Origin: Alteromonadaceae bacterium
GTDB taxonomy: Bacteria; Pseudomonadota; Gammaproteobacteria; Enterobacterales; Alteromonadaceae
Reading direction: 5' to 3'
DNA length: 64,000 bases
Assembly: GCA_013216015.1 (NCBI GenBank)
Contig: JABSOI010000017.1
Location: 1-64,000, forward strand
The position numbers and the translations under genes are program-made. The notes below the pieces were generated by a model, which saw only the letters and a program-made list of their open reading frames with translations, was not told the DNA's origin and did not search any database. Positions 36,897 to 45,469 of the stretch are shown here, piece by piece; position 1 is the stretch's first letter, and the number at the start of each line of letters is the position of its first letter.

Positions 36897-37166
36897 TTAA
36901 TCCAGATATTTAAGCACAAATTCCAGGTTTTCATCAATAACTTGATGAATGGCACTATCAGCCCCTAGAGAATTATCTAAAAGCTTTTCGTTAAAAAGCT
37001 TTGCCTGAACTAATTTATGTTTTAAATCGTCTATTGTTGGGCCAAACAGAGCGTCGGTGGCCATTATGAGATCATCCACATCAAATTTAAGTATGTTCGC
37101 TAATTCTTCAGGACAACGTGTTGTTGCCTGTTTAATGTTTATTAATAACTCCTGATTAGTATCCAT
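36897..37166 (-). CDS. Small hypothetical protein
   Basis: This 89-residue acidic, helical protein (start MDTNQELLINIKQ) has no recognised domain. AAGGGA sits six bases before the start, supporting translation. It lies alone between the WD40 lipoprotein gene and the IS4 remnant. Confidence 0.5.
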   Translation of the reverse strand: MDTNQELLINIKQATTRCPEELANILKFDVDDLIMATDALFGPTIDDLKHKLVQAKLFNEKLLDNSLGADSAIHQVIDENLEFVLKYLD

Positions 37167-37454
37167 TAATATCCCTTTTTACTAATAATAAAATAATGTA
37201 ATGAATAATAGAGGTATTTGATTATTAGTCTATACACGAAATAAAGGGTGGTTTACTGTCACGGGTTATTAAAATAATTAAAAAAAAGTTAATAAGCTGT
37301 GATTTTAGTGGTGTTTTTTAAAACTTGATTGTAAATATTGTTCAAAAATTGGAGTATAGAAACGATTTTTTAATGTGTAGTAATACGTGGTATAGACCAT
37401 TCGGCTTTGTTGTTGGTTTGATATATTTTAGCGATTTGTAAATTATAGATTGGC

Positions 37455-37990
37455 CATTAAGATATAACAGGCTTAAATCGGCCCGTTTTTTATCTCTATC
37501 TCAATGTGCTCGTTTAGCATAATTCGACAGAAAACTTATTGTCTTTCGCCAGACTTTTTTCAGTTTCGGTAACGCATTTACATATATATTTCATCAGTTG
37601 ATAAACCAACCTTGTGTGTTTTCTTCAACCATAAATGTTGATAGCTCAATACCTTTAAATCGCTGGACGCTATATCCTATCAATCGTTTAGCCAACAAAG
37701 GTAATAAAATTTAAGAAATCAATCTTTCCATTATTGTCACTTACGTGTGTTAAATTTTTGCAGGTTTCAATAATATTTCCATTCTTTAAAAAGTAATTCT
37801 ATTTGCCAACGTAAACGATATAAACCAATCACTGAATCTGCGCTAAATTGTGTTCTATCTTAATTGGTTGTCCAGTAAGTAGGTTCACTCTTTCCTTTTG
37901 GCCAACTAGCAATTAGGTGGTAGTTGGTTGTTTTACCTTTTACACCCATATCAACAATGCGACTACGACGAATATATTTTTTCGTATATA
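37455..37990 (-). pseudogene. IS4-family transposase remnant
   Basis: Reading the minus strand gives clear transposase pieces: GVKGKTTNYHLIASWPKGK, then an internal stop, then SVIGLYRLRWQIELLFKEW (the IS4-family YREK-like region), then further stops and frame changes. FKGIELSTFMVEE and a C-terminal SFLSNYAKRAH block follow in other frames. Only the C-terminal half of a transposase is present, so it is inactive. No clean terminal inverted repeats were found. Confidence 0.75.
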
Positions 37991-38362
37991 GACTAAACAT
38001 TAGATTTCATTACTATACAATGTTAATGTTTAGTTACAAAAAAGTTATTGTTGATTATGGTGATAATCTAAATAAAAGAGCCATTGTATTAGCGTTATAC
38101 ATAAATAAACAGCTGATGGTTGGGGTATGTAATTAATTAAGCCTCTATGGATTATATTGGTGGACCTTGGAAATATAATTGTCCATTATGATTTTATCCA
38201 CTAATTCAAGAGTTAACATTAATCGCACTGGAGCGTAGCGAAAGCAGATAAATGCTTTTAAATAAAACGAGTTTGGATAGACACTATAAAAACCAGGAAA
38301 GATCACGATACTAACAACTGTCTTGAAAAACACCGAACAGGTATCCTGTCCAGAGGTTTATA

Positions 38363-38968
38363 ATGCTGAGTAGTAAAGATAAAGATAGTTTAAATAACTT
38401 AATAAAAAGTTGGAATTCGGGCGATGTTAATGCACGAAATGAAGTTGTAACTTTGCTTCAACCTCTAATTAAACACTTTTCCAAAATGGATTACTCAAGC
38501 AGTAAAAAAGTAATACCAACCCCTGTGATCTTGTTTTGCCCTAACGATATTGCACAAACTGTATCCTTGAAACTTGTAGAAAAACAAAAATCTATACATA
38601 TCGAGTCGGTCAATGATCTTTTTATTTTACTGCGTAAAATGGTTTATGGGATCATCGTTGACGAAGTAAGGAAGTTGACTTCGTCGCGACATGGCTTAGG
38701 TAGTCGAACTTTAGCGGATAAATGTGATGATGTTTTATTAGCTGAAGATAAATGTTTTGAACATTCCCATACGTTTATTGAATTTAAAATATTACTTGAT
38801 GACTTAGAAGAGAAATCAAGGGATCAAGCTTTAGCATTTTCCTTTTACCATTTATGGGGGTTTGATATTGCTACAATACAAACCTTACTCAATGACATCA
38901 GTGAACGAACAGTTTGGCGTTATATTGAATTTGCCCATAACTATTTAAGTGAACAACTGAAACAATAG
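38363..38968 (+). CDS. ECF-type RNA polymerase sigma factor
   Basis: This 201-residue protein matches the sigma-70 ECF-like family (Sigma70_ECF) that ends in a helix-turn-helix. The region 2 block includes DIAQTVSLKLVEKQ and VYGIIVDEVRKLTSSRHG. The region 4 helix-turn-helix is near LWGFDIATIQTLLNDISERTVWRYIEFA (in part), at the C-terminus. Such factors in marine bacteria are often linked to kinases or cell-surface proteins. No anti-sigma factor is adjacent, but the WD40 lipoprotein and the unknown 492-residue protein lie upstream, with the transposase remnant in between. Its targets cannot be told from this window. Confidence 0.75.
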   Translation: MLSSKDKDSLNNLIKSWNSGDVNARNEVVTLLQPLIKHFSKMDYSSSKKVIPTPVILFCPNDIAQTVSLKLVEKQKSIHIESVNDLFILLRKMVYGIIVDEVRKLTSSRHGLGSRTLADKCDDVLLAEDKCFEHSHTFIEFKILLDDLEEKSRDQALAFSFYHLWGFDIATIQTLLNDISERTVWRYIEFAHNYLSEQLKQ

Positions 38969-39128
38969 GAATTCACATTTGACGTGCCAGTCAGGTCAGA
39001 TTAAAAGTAAATAAATCAACCGTCGCCTCTTGGTTGATTCTTGATAAAAACAATGACTTGGATTGGTTGGTAGTTAAGTGTGTGTTCCTAACTATAGGTG
39101 AAGCTGATTAAGTGACCCCAAAAACTTC

Positions 39129-40008
39129 TTAGTCAAACTTCTTTTTCTTATCGTGGATATAACCTTTTGACGAATATTTTTCACTCGTGCCGCAATGAAC
39201 TGAGCTTAATATTGAATCTTTCAAACCTTCAATAATACCCACTTCAGTAGAGCTATTCATGTAATCTCTTATCGTATCCGCAATTTCTTCGATAATGATT
39301 TCTGGTCTATCTATGTTGTAATTCTTGCCTAATTTCACCAACTGTTTTTTGTCTGGGAAAAGTTTAGCACCATTGAGCTTAAGAGCCATTTTATTATCTA
39401 TAGTGTCATAAATTAGCGTATGGGTAATGTCATAAGGTGGTGTCAATATGATGTCTTTTCTGCTTTCATCATATTGAACCGAAAAGTTCTTAAGGTGCGC
39501 ATCACCATTTCCAATTAGGCAGTTAAACACGATATATTGATATATACGTCTAAGTTGCGCATCTGATTTAGTAAAGAGATAAGTTGCCTTCATTAACATT
39601 TCATAACTGGACTGGTACTTTTCATCTCCTTGTTTACCCATGAGTACCGTAAAGTCTTCGATACCTAAACGTTTGCCATCCACTTCATCAAATCGCTCAG
39701 TAATAAAGGTTCTCAAGTCATCCGAAAGCCAGCATTGACTCGGTTTTAAACCGCAGTCTCTAGCCACTTCCATGCAAACATATTCATTGACAGTAAGTAG
39801 TGGAAACTCATCATCATAAGTTTTGATGATAAAGTCTTCCTGTTGTAAAACACTGCAGCCTATGGATGGTTTGCCTGTATCGTTAACAGCATTAACTAGC
39901 ACTTTAGGCTGCACGCCTGAAACCAAACCATTGAGGTAATAGCGATCCAACAGCTGAAGAAAGAGATTTTCTTTGCCTTGCCAGTTGAGTATGTCGATTA
40001 AGCCTATT
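39129..40008 (-). pseudogene. hipA-like kinase gene, 5' truncated
   Basis: From TTG 39950 the frame encodes 273 residues of a HipA-family kinase: the loop SGVQPK (11-16), the catalytic segment GNGDAHLKNF and the metal-binding PYDITHT. The frame remains open upstream (an ILNWQGKENLF stretch typical of the family) until a stop inside the REP-like repeats near 40018. No ATG or GTG is available and the N-terminal subdomain is missing. HipA normally phosphorylates glutamyl-tRNA synthetase or similar targets and is paired with HipB; no hipB is seen. It is best read as truncated by the neighbouring element, although translation from TTG cannot be excluded. Confidence 0.65.
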
Positions 40009-40090
40009 GTACTAGCGGGCTACAGCCTATACTAGCGGGGTCGGAGCCTATACTAGCGGGGTCGGACTACTAGCGGGTCGGACCTACATA
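40003..40090. repeat. REP-like repeat cluster, left of the RAYT
   Basis: Four imperfect copies of a unit of about 16-22 bp, CCTATACTAGCGGGGTCGGA, run in tandem and end in CCTACATAAC. The GGGGTCGGACCTACAT core recurs inverted to the right of the transposase (40992-41083). Confidence 0.75.
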
Positions 40091-40159
40091 ACAGATTGAT
40101 TGATCGGTATTTAATATCAGTAAAAGGCCCTGAAAACGGCTTAAACTTATGTTTTCGAC

Positions 40160-40891
40160 CTATAAATCGATTTTGTAAGGCCTACTAGGCTCTTGAACTA
40201 GATGACAATCATCTATTACTTTTACTTCCCGATATTTACTTTTATACCGACCGCATCGATATATTTTTTTGTAAACAATTTTCCACCTACTAGCCTGACT
40301 ACCGGTCCATTTTTCATCACGAACTATCTGACTTTTAATCAAACCTTCTTTAACCCAAGTTAAATGATTTTTCTTCAGTTCATCATCTGATTTTACGTCG
40401 ACTAATTGACAAAGTTTCTTTCGATCGATCAGTTGATATTTTTTAGGGGGCGATTGTATTTAATTGAATCCACTTTGCAAACACTTTGTTGGACTTTGTA
40501 CCACGCCAGCTCGAACCATATTCAAATAAATATAAACAATGCATTTTATAAGATACGCAACACTTTCAACTGCTGTAGCGTGATATCTGTCTTCCCAGAA
40601 CGCGCCTTTACGATTTTTACGTCTATTGAATTCTTGCGCCGTTCGACCAGCAATCAATTGCATACTCTTTGCCACTTCTTGCTTATATCCATCTTGAACC
40701 AATAAATGAATGTGATTGGAAGTGACAATATAATTAAGAATGGTTAAACCAAAGCGCTTTTTAGCTTCCCATAACCAATATAACCAACGGTCTCGATCTC
40801 GTTTGAATTTAAGTAAAAACTCTTGTTTATGACAGCTATGTGTAATATTCCAAATATGGCCGAGGATAAAATAACGATTTGCTATGGGCAT
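40160..40891 (-). pseudogene. REP-associated tyrosine transposase (RAYT, Y1_Tnp) with one internal stop
   Basis: A single frame of 244 codons encodes a RAYT: start MPIANRYFILGHIWNITHSC, HxH metal motif NHIHLLV, KGAFWEDRYHATAVES, the LNMVRAGVV block, and after the break QLIDRKKLCQL, NHLTWVKEGL and VRDEKWTGS. The frame is interrupted only once, by TAA at 40460-40462 (minus strand), where the family usually has a Glu codon (GFN-E-IQ), consistent with a single GAA-to-TAA change. RAYTs are single-copy domesticated IS200/IS605 relatives that mobilise REP sequences. REP-like clusters flank it on both sides. Confidence 0.85.
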
Positions 40892-40991
40892 ATATCTTCT
40901 TCCTTAAAGACTTGATTTTGTACTCAAAAAGAGGCTTTTAAGCCAGTTTATTCGCTTGTTATGGGGTTAATCGTTCATTTATTCAAGAGGT

Positions 40992-41083
40992 TATGTAGGT
41001 CCGACCCCGCAATCAACCCCGCAATCACCACATGTAGGACCCCGCAATCACATGTAGGTCCGACCCCGCAATCATCGTCCGTC
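40992..41083. repeat. REP-like repeat cluster, right of the RAYT
   Basis: About four units of ATGTAGGTCCGACCCCGC plus AATCA, some shortened to ACCCCGCAATCA, lie in inverted orientation to the cluster at 40003-40090. The cluster abuts the 5' edge of the IS30 remnant. Confidence 0.75.
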
Positions 41084-41084
41084 G

Positions 41085-41456
41085 GCACGTGTAGATGACA
41101 AATCAGCGAAAACAGTAACCGCAGCAACCATTGCTTTGTTAAAACCGTTCAAAGATGTAGTAGTAACGATCACGGCAGATAACGGTAAAGAATTTGCCTA
41201 CCATGAAGAGGTAACAAAGGGGTTGGAATGTGATGTTTACTTTGCAGATCCTTATTGTTCGTGACAACGAGGATTGAACGAAAATACCAATGGTTTATTA
41301 CGTCAATATTGGCCGAAATCAACAGACTTCAAAAAAGTATCGCAATCAGAGGTCCAAGATGTAATAGTAAAACTCAATGATCGACCAAGAAAGAAACTCA
41401 ATTACAAAACGCCAGCCAAATTAATGGCTGAACATATGGTGGCTATAGCTGCTTAG
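41085..41456 (+). pseudogene. IS30-family transposase C-terminal remnant
   Basis: The frame gives VDDKSAKTVTAATIALLKPF, ITADNGKEFAYHEE, VYFADPYCS, then a TGA stop at 41262-41264, then QRGLNENTNGLLRQYWPK and LNDRPRKKLNYKTPAKLM. These are the DDE core and C-terminus of an IS30-family transposase. The stop replaces the usual Trp codon (SWxRGL), so one TGG-to-TGA change is likely. The 5' two thirds are absent, cut at the REP-like cluster. A TGCACTTCAAGGTTGAATC stretch after the stop resembles an IS30-type terminal repeat. Confidence 0.85.
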
Positions 41457-41685
41457 TGGTTATGCACTTCAAGGTTGAATCTGCCGATTATTATAAATGA
41501 CAGAATTGGTATTTATTAAATAGGAAGTTACAACTAATTCACAAAGTTTAAGCAAACACCCAACCCTTAGAGCGAATTTACTCTAAAAAAGCGCAGCATC
41601 GCCTTTATTGGCTTAATGCTATAAACAACCAAAGGCCACAGTGTTATCAGCTTAAAGTCGGTAATTACTGGCTTAAAGCCTGCTG

Positions 41686-41898
41686 TTAGTGGCTTAAAGC
41701 TATTATTGCCCCGTCTAAAACATTCCTATCGAAAATGTAACTTTTATGATCAAGCATAATCTCAACTTTATTGTTTTTTAATACGTCTGTTATGTCGAAT
41801 TCATCACCGAAATTAATCTTTAGATTGTTATCGCTAAGTTGAATATTAGTTTTAGACATGTAATGGCCTATTTCAATTTTATTTCTATTAAATTTCAT
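41686..41898 (-). CDS. Small hypothetical protein
   Basis: This open frame of 70 residues (start MKFNRNKIEIGHYM; an inner ATG at M14 is possible) is preceded by a G-rich GGGGTGGGATATG. It has no recognised domain. It may be genuine or chance; it lies between the IS30 remnant and argE. Confidence 0.35.
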   Translation of the reverse strand: MKFNRNKIEIGHYMSKTNIQLSDNNLKINFGDEFDITDVLKNNKVEIMLDHKSYIFDRNVLDGAIIALSH

Positions 41899-42054
41899 AT
41901 CCCACCCCCGTATAATAATACTCCTTTTTGGTGGTTATTGCAGGCAGTAGGTCTTTTTAATTATCATATAAAGAACAGCTACAATGGCGATAAATACTGC
42001 TTTGAGCGGTTTGCCCAAGCTATTTGATACGGTATTTTTAATTAGCTGGGGCCG

Positions 42055-43209
42055 TTAGTCATTTAAGCAATAGTGCTGGATCATTTTCACTAACATAGTG
42101 GTGGTTTTATCTATTTCAGAAAAGGCTAAATATTCATTAGGTTGATGGGCTTGGTCTATTGAACCGGGTCCCATTACTATTGTTTGACAACCTAGTTGCT
42201 GAATAAAAGGAGCTTCAGTGGCGTAATTTACAGCACAGCACTTATGACCACTTATTTCTTCTGCGATATCGACTAAGTGAGTGGGGGTGACTTGTTTAAA
42301 ACTGGGTGAACTGGGATGTAGTTCTTCAAAAGTGATGCGTCCAGGATATTGTTTTGCTAACGATTCTAAACTTTCTGCCAGCTGCTTAATCAGTTCACTA
42401 TCGCTAAGGCCGGGTAATGAACGCATATCAATATCTAATGTGCAATGACCACATATACGGTTCGCATTATCGCCACCATTAATTGCACCAAAATTTAACG
42501 TTGGGTTCGGAACATCAAAATTTTCATTGTTGTAATTTTTCGAGAGTGTTTCTTTGAGGCTAATTAATTTACCTATAACCTGATGGATAATTTCAATGGC
42601 ATTTACACCAAGTTCGGGTTTGCTTGAATGTCCAGACTGACCTTGCACGCTGATACGATGAGACATGTGTCCTTTATGCATGACAACAGGAACTAAGTTA
42701 GTCGGTTCTCCTATAATAGCAACATCAGGTTTTGCCAATTCACTGGCTGCAAAAAAACGGGCGCCTGCCATGGTCGTTTCTTCGTCGGCAGTTGCTAAAA
42801 TATATAAAGGTTTTTTCATTTGCTGTGCAGTTAAACCTTTACATGCCTGCAAAATGAAAGCAAAGAATCCTTTCATGTCGCAGGTACCCAATCCATAAAA
42901 TTTATCATCTTTACTGATAATTTTTAATGGATCAGATTGCCAGCGATTTTCATCAAAAGGCACTGTATCGCTATGTCCCGATAATAATAATCCGCCTGTT
43001 CCACTACCCATTTTGGCTAACAGGTTATACTTATCTTTGGTATCAGGCACTTTTTGAATGGAAATGGAAAAGCCGAGCTGCTCAAACCATGTAGCAAGTA
43101 AATGGATAATATGATGGTTTCCTTGGTCCCAACTAGCCTGTGTTGAACTGATTGAAGGACTGGCGATTAGTTGAGTTAATGCTTCGGTAAAGTTAGGTAA
43201 TTTATTCAT
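42055..43209 (-). CDS. argE: Acetylornithine deacetylase
   Basis: This 384-residue M20-family metallohydrolase releases acetate from N-acetylornithine. Zinc-binding signatures are GHSDTVPF, GTCDMKGF and ATADEETTMAG, with dimerisation-domain motifs MHKGHMSHRISVQGQSGHSS and the C-terminal GPGSIDQAHQPNEY. It is divergent from argC, as in E. coli. Its presence, with no argJ in sight, means the linear rather than cyclic arginine pathway, which needs fresh N-acetylglutamate (argA). Confidence 0.96.
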   Translation of the reverse strand: MNKLPNFTEALTQLIASPSISSTQASWDQGNHHIIHLLATWFEQLGFSISIQKVPDTKDKYNLLAKMGSGTGGLLLSGHSDTVPFDENRWQSDPLKIISKDDKFYGLGTCDMKGFFAFILQACKGLTAQQMKKPLYILATADEETTMAGARFFAASELAKPDVAIIGEPTNLVPVVMHKGHMSHRISVQGQSGHSSKPELGVNAIEIIHQVIGKLISLKETLSKNYNNENFDVPNPTLNFGAINGGDNANRICGHCTLDIDMRSLPGLSDSELIKQLAESLESLAKQYPGRITFEELHPSSPSFKQVTPTHLVDIAEEISGHKCCAVNYATEAPFIQQLGCQTIVMGPGSIDQAHQPNEYLAFSEIDKTTTMLVKMIQHYCLND

Positions 43210-43240
43210 ATAACAATCTCAGGTTACCTATTAATAAAAA

Positions 43241-43280
43241 TTGCATATAGTTATGCTGTTTTGTTGCATAACTACCCATA
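43241..43280. promoter_or_regulatory. Putative ArgR boxes upstream of argE
   Basis: Two ARG-box-like elements lie between argE and argC: TTGCATATAGTTATGC (43241-43256) and TTGCATAACTACCCAT (43264-43279). They resemble the TGAAT-N4-ATTCA consensus only loosely (TGCAT half-sites), but they are adjacent and sit just upstream of argE. Confidence 0.4.
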
Positions 43281-43540
43281 AAATGATATTTTCTCTTTTA
43301 TAGTGTAATTAACCTAATTAAATAAGGCTACTCAAAAATGATAATGGATACAATGATGCTGCGATGATCGGCTTTTTATTATATTGGTAGGAGTTTTGTT
43401 TAGTTAGCTAACTACTGTTTTATTAGATTGTCAAAGTTGAAACTTATTAACTTTGACAAATAAATTTACAAATAGTGTCGAGAAGCTGTAGTTTATATTT
43501 GCATAAAATTGCATTTATTAAAGTGAAATTGAGGATAATT
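43281..43540 (+). promoter_or_regulatory. argC leader with a putative ArgR box at 43499-43515
   Basis: Noncoding upstream region of the argCBFGH operon. TTGCATAAAATTGCAT around 43499-43515 resembles an ARG box and lies 25 bp before the argC ATG, so ArgR bound there would block transcription or initiation. GAGGA (43531-43535) is the argC ribosome binding site. Confidence 0.4.
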
Positions 43541-44650
43541 ATGAAAGTTACGGTTATTGGTGCAAGTGGTTACGCAGGGGCAGAGTTAATAGGTTTACTC
43601 TGCTTACATGAAAAAATTTCGATACAACAATTAGTTGTTTCTGAAAACAGTGTTTCTTCTGGAAAAAAATTTAGTGAACTGCATGCTCGATGGCTGGGTT
43701 TATGTGACCTACCCCTTATTTCTTTTTCTCAACATTGGTTTGAAACGACAGTCAGTAATAAAAAAAATGGCACCGCAGATTCGCTTGATGCGATATTTTT
43801 TGCCACGCCGCATGAATTCAGTGCACAGTGGGCTAAAGCTTTTGTAGATACGGGAATTAAAGTTTTCGATCTTTCAGGTGGTTTTCGTTTAAAAAATCCA
43901 GCAGATTACCCGACCTATTATGGTTTTGAACATCAGTGTAAAAGTACTTTGTCTCAAGCTGTATATGGTTTGGCTGAATGGAATGAAGTTGAAATAGCCA
44001 AGGCAAATTTAGTTGCTGTACCCGGTTGTTATCCTACGGCTAGCTTATTGGCTTTAAAACCAATAAGTATTAATAAACTTCATCTTGAAAATTCTTTGAT
44101 TGTTGTAAACGGCATTAGTGGTGTTACTGGTGCAGGAAGAAAAGCTTCATTAGGTACCAGTTTTTGTGAGGTTAGCTTAACGCCGTACAATATCTTGCAA
44201 CATCGTCATCAACCTGAAATATCGCAAGAAGCTCAGGCAGAAGTTATTTTCAATCCTCATCTAGCACCCTATAAACGTGGTTTACTCACCACAATTACGT
44301 TGCAGTTAAAAGGTGATGTTACTGAACAGCAAATAAATGACGCCTATCATTTAGCATATCATGATAAGTCGCTGGTAAGGCTTGTGTCTACCTGGCCGAA
44401 AATTGACAATGTTGCCCAGACCCCTTTTGCCGATTTACATTGGAAATTTGACGCAGAAAAGCAAGTGTTAGTGGTGAGTTGTGCTATCGATAATTTACTC
44501 AAAGGTGCGGCTTCCCAGGCAGTTCAATGTGCTAATATTTCATTAGGATTGCCTAGTGATTTTGGCTTGATACCCGGTAGCTTGGTACCTACTGGTTTGA
44601 AATCTAATCCCCCAATTAAAAGCGATAGCTCAGGAATAACTCATGAATAA
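43541..44650 (+). CDS. argC: N-acetyl-gamma-glutamyl-phosphate reductase
   Basis: The protein has 369 residues from ATG 43541; a longer reading would run through the promoter. It reduces N-acetylglutamyl phosphate with NADPH. The N-terminal nucleotide motif is IGASGYAGAEL and the catalytic cysteine is in VPGCYPTAS. HRHQPEI and DNLLKGAASQAVQ are conserved. It overlaps argB by 8 bp. Confidence 0.97.
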   Translation: MKVTVIGASGYAGAELIGLLCLHEKISIQQLVVSENSVSSGKKFSELHARWLGLCDLPLISFSQHWFETTVSNKKNGTADSLDAIFFATPHEFSAQWAKAFVDTGIKVFDLSGGFRLKNPADYPTYYGFEHQCKSTLSQAVYGLAEWNEVEIAKANLVAVPGCYPTASLLALKPISINKLHLENSLIVVNGISGVTGAGRKASLGTSFCEVSLTPYNILQHRHQPEISQEAQAEVIFNPHLAPYKRGLLTTITLQLKGDVTEQQINDAYHLAYHDKSLVRLVSTWPKIDNVAQTPFADLHWKFDAEKQVLVVSCAIDNLLKGAASQAVQCANISLGLPSDFGLIPGSLVPTGLKSNPPIKSDSSGITHE

Positions 44651-45416
44651 ACCACTAGTGATTAAAATTGGTGGCGCTATTCTTGAAAAAGAGCAAGCCT
44701 TAGTTGAACTGTTATCTGTAATAGCCACTCTTGAAGATCATCCTGTTGTTTTGGTGCATGGTGGTGGTTGTGTGGTTGATGAAATGCTTGAGCAAGCTGG
44801 TTTTACCACCCAAAAAAAAGCGGGTTTAAGAGTAACGCCTGCTGAACAAATGCCAATTATCAGTGGTGCATTGGCGGGAAGTGTGAATAAGTCAATTGTC
44901 GCTACGGCAACATCTGTAGGTATGCAAGCTGTTGGTTTGTCTTTGTCAGATGGTAATATGATCTCATGTAAATTAAGCGATAAAGATTTAGGTTTGGTGG
45001 GTGAACCAAAACCTAAAGACAGCAAGTTGCTTGATACTTTATTAAAGGCAAAATTCTTACCTATTATTTCATCTATTGGTTCATTAAGCTCAGGTGAATT
45101 AGTCAATGTAAATGCTGATGATGCGGCGGTAGCTATTTGCCAGCTGCTCAATGCTGAACTATTGTTGTTGACAGATGTTAATGGTGTAAAAGATGGTAAT
45201 GGTGAGTATTTGTCATCATTAGATAGCGAACTAGCTAAAATCTTAATAGAACAAGGTGTTATTGCTGGCGGAATGACAGCTAAAGTTAATGCAGCTCTTC
45301 ATGCTGCAAATCAGTTACGACGAAGTATCGCGGTTGCCAGTTGGCAGTCACCCGAGCAAATAATTAATTTGCTCAAAGGTGACAACATTGGCACTCGCAT
45401 TCAACCTGGCCGTTGA
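44643..45416 (+). CDS. argB: Acetylglutamate kinase
   Basis: This 257-residue amino-acid kinase phosphorylates N-acetylglutamate. KIGGAILE, VLVHGGGCVVDEML and the C-terminal GGMTAKVNAALHA motifs are present. The short E. coli-like form lacks the N-terminal helix associated with arginine feedback inhibition, so control probably lies at ArgA. Confidence 0.96.
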   Translation: MNKPLVIKIGGAILEKEQALVELLSVIATLEDHPVVLVHGGGCVVDEMLEQAGFTTQKKAGLRVTPAEQMPIISGALAGSVNKSIVATATSVGMQAVGLSLSDGNMISCKLSDKDLGLVGEPKPKDSKLLDTLLKAKFLPIISSIGSLSSGELVNVNADDAAVAICQLLNAELLLLTDVNGVKDGNGEYLSSLDSELAKILIEQGVIAGGMTAKVNAALHAANQLRRSIAVASWQSPEQIINLLKGDNIGTRIQPGR

Positions 45417-45469
45417 ACTTCACATAACGCAATTAACTTTTAAACACTTTTTCGTACAGGACTTTATTA

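Noticed and set aside
37924-38136. Plus-strand open frame of 70 residues next to the IS4 remnant
   Set aside because: It overlaps the N-terminal edge of the transposase remnant in antisense and has no ribosome binding site.
38145-38333. Minus-strand open frame of 62 residues upstream of the sigma factor
   Set aside because: Composition is unremarkable, no ribosome binding site, and it lies in the likely promoter region of the sigma factor.
40003-41083. Short repeats around the RAYT taken as a CRISPR array
   Set aside because: Units are imperfect, of variable length, directly abutting without unique spacers of constant size, and occur in opposite orientation on each side of a transposase; no cas gene is nearby.
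44738-45151. 137-residue open frame on the minus strand inside argB
   Set aside because: It is fully antiparallel to the conserved argB gene, without a ribosome binding site or recognisable domain.
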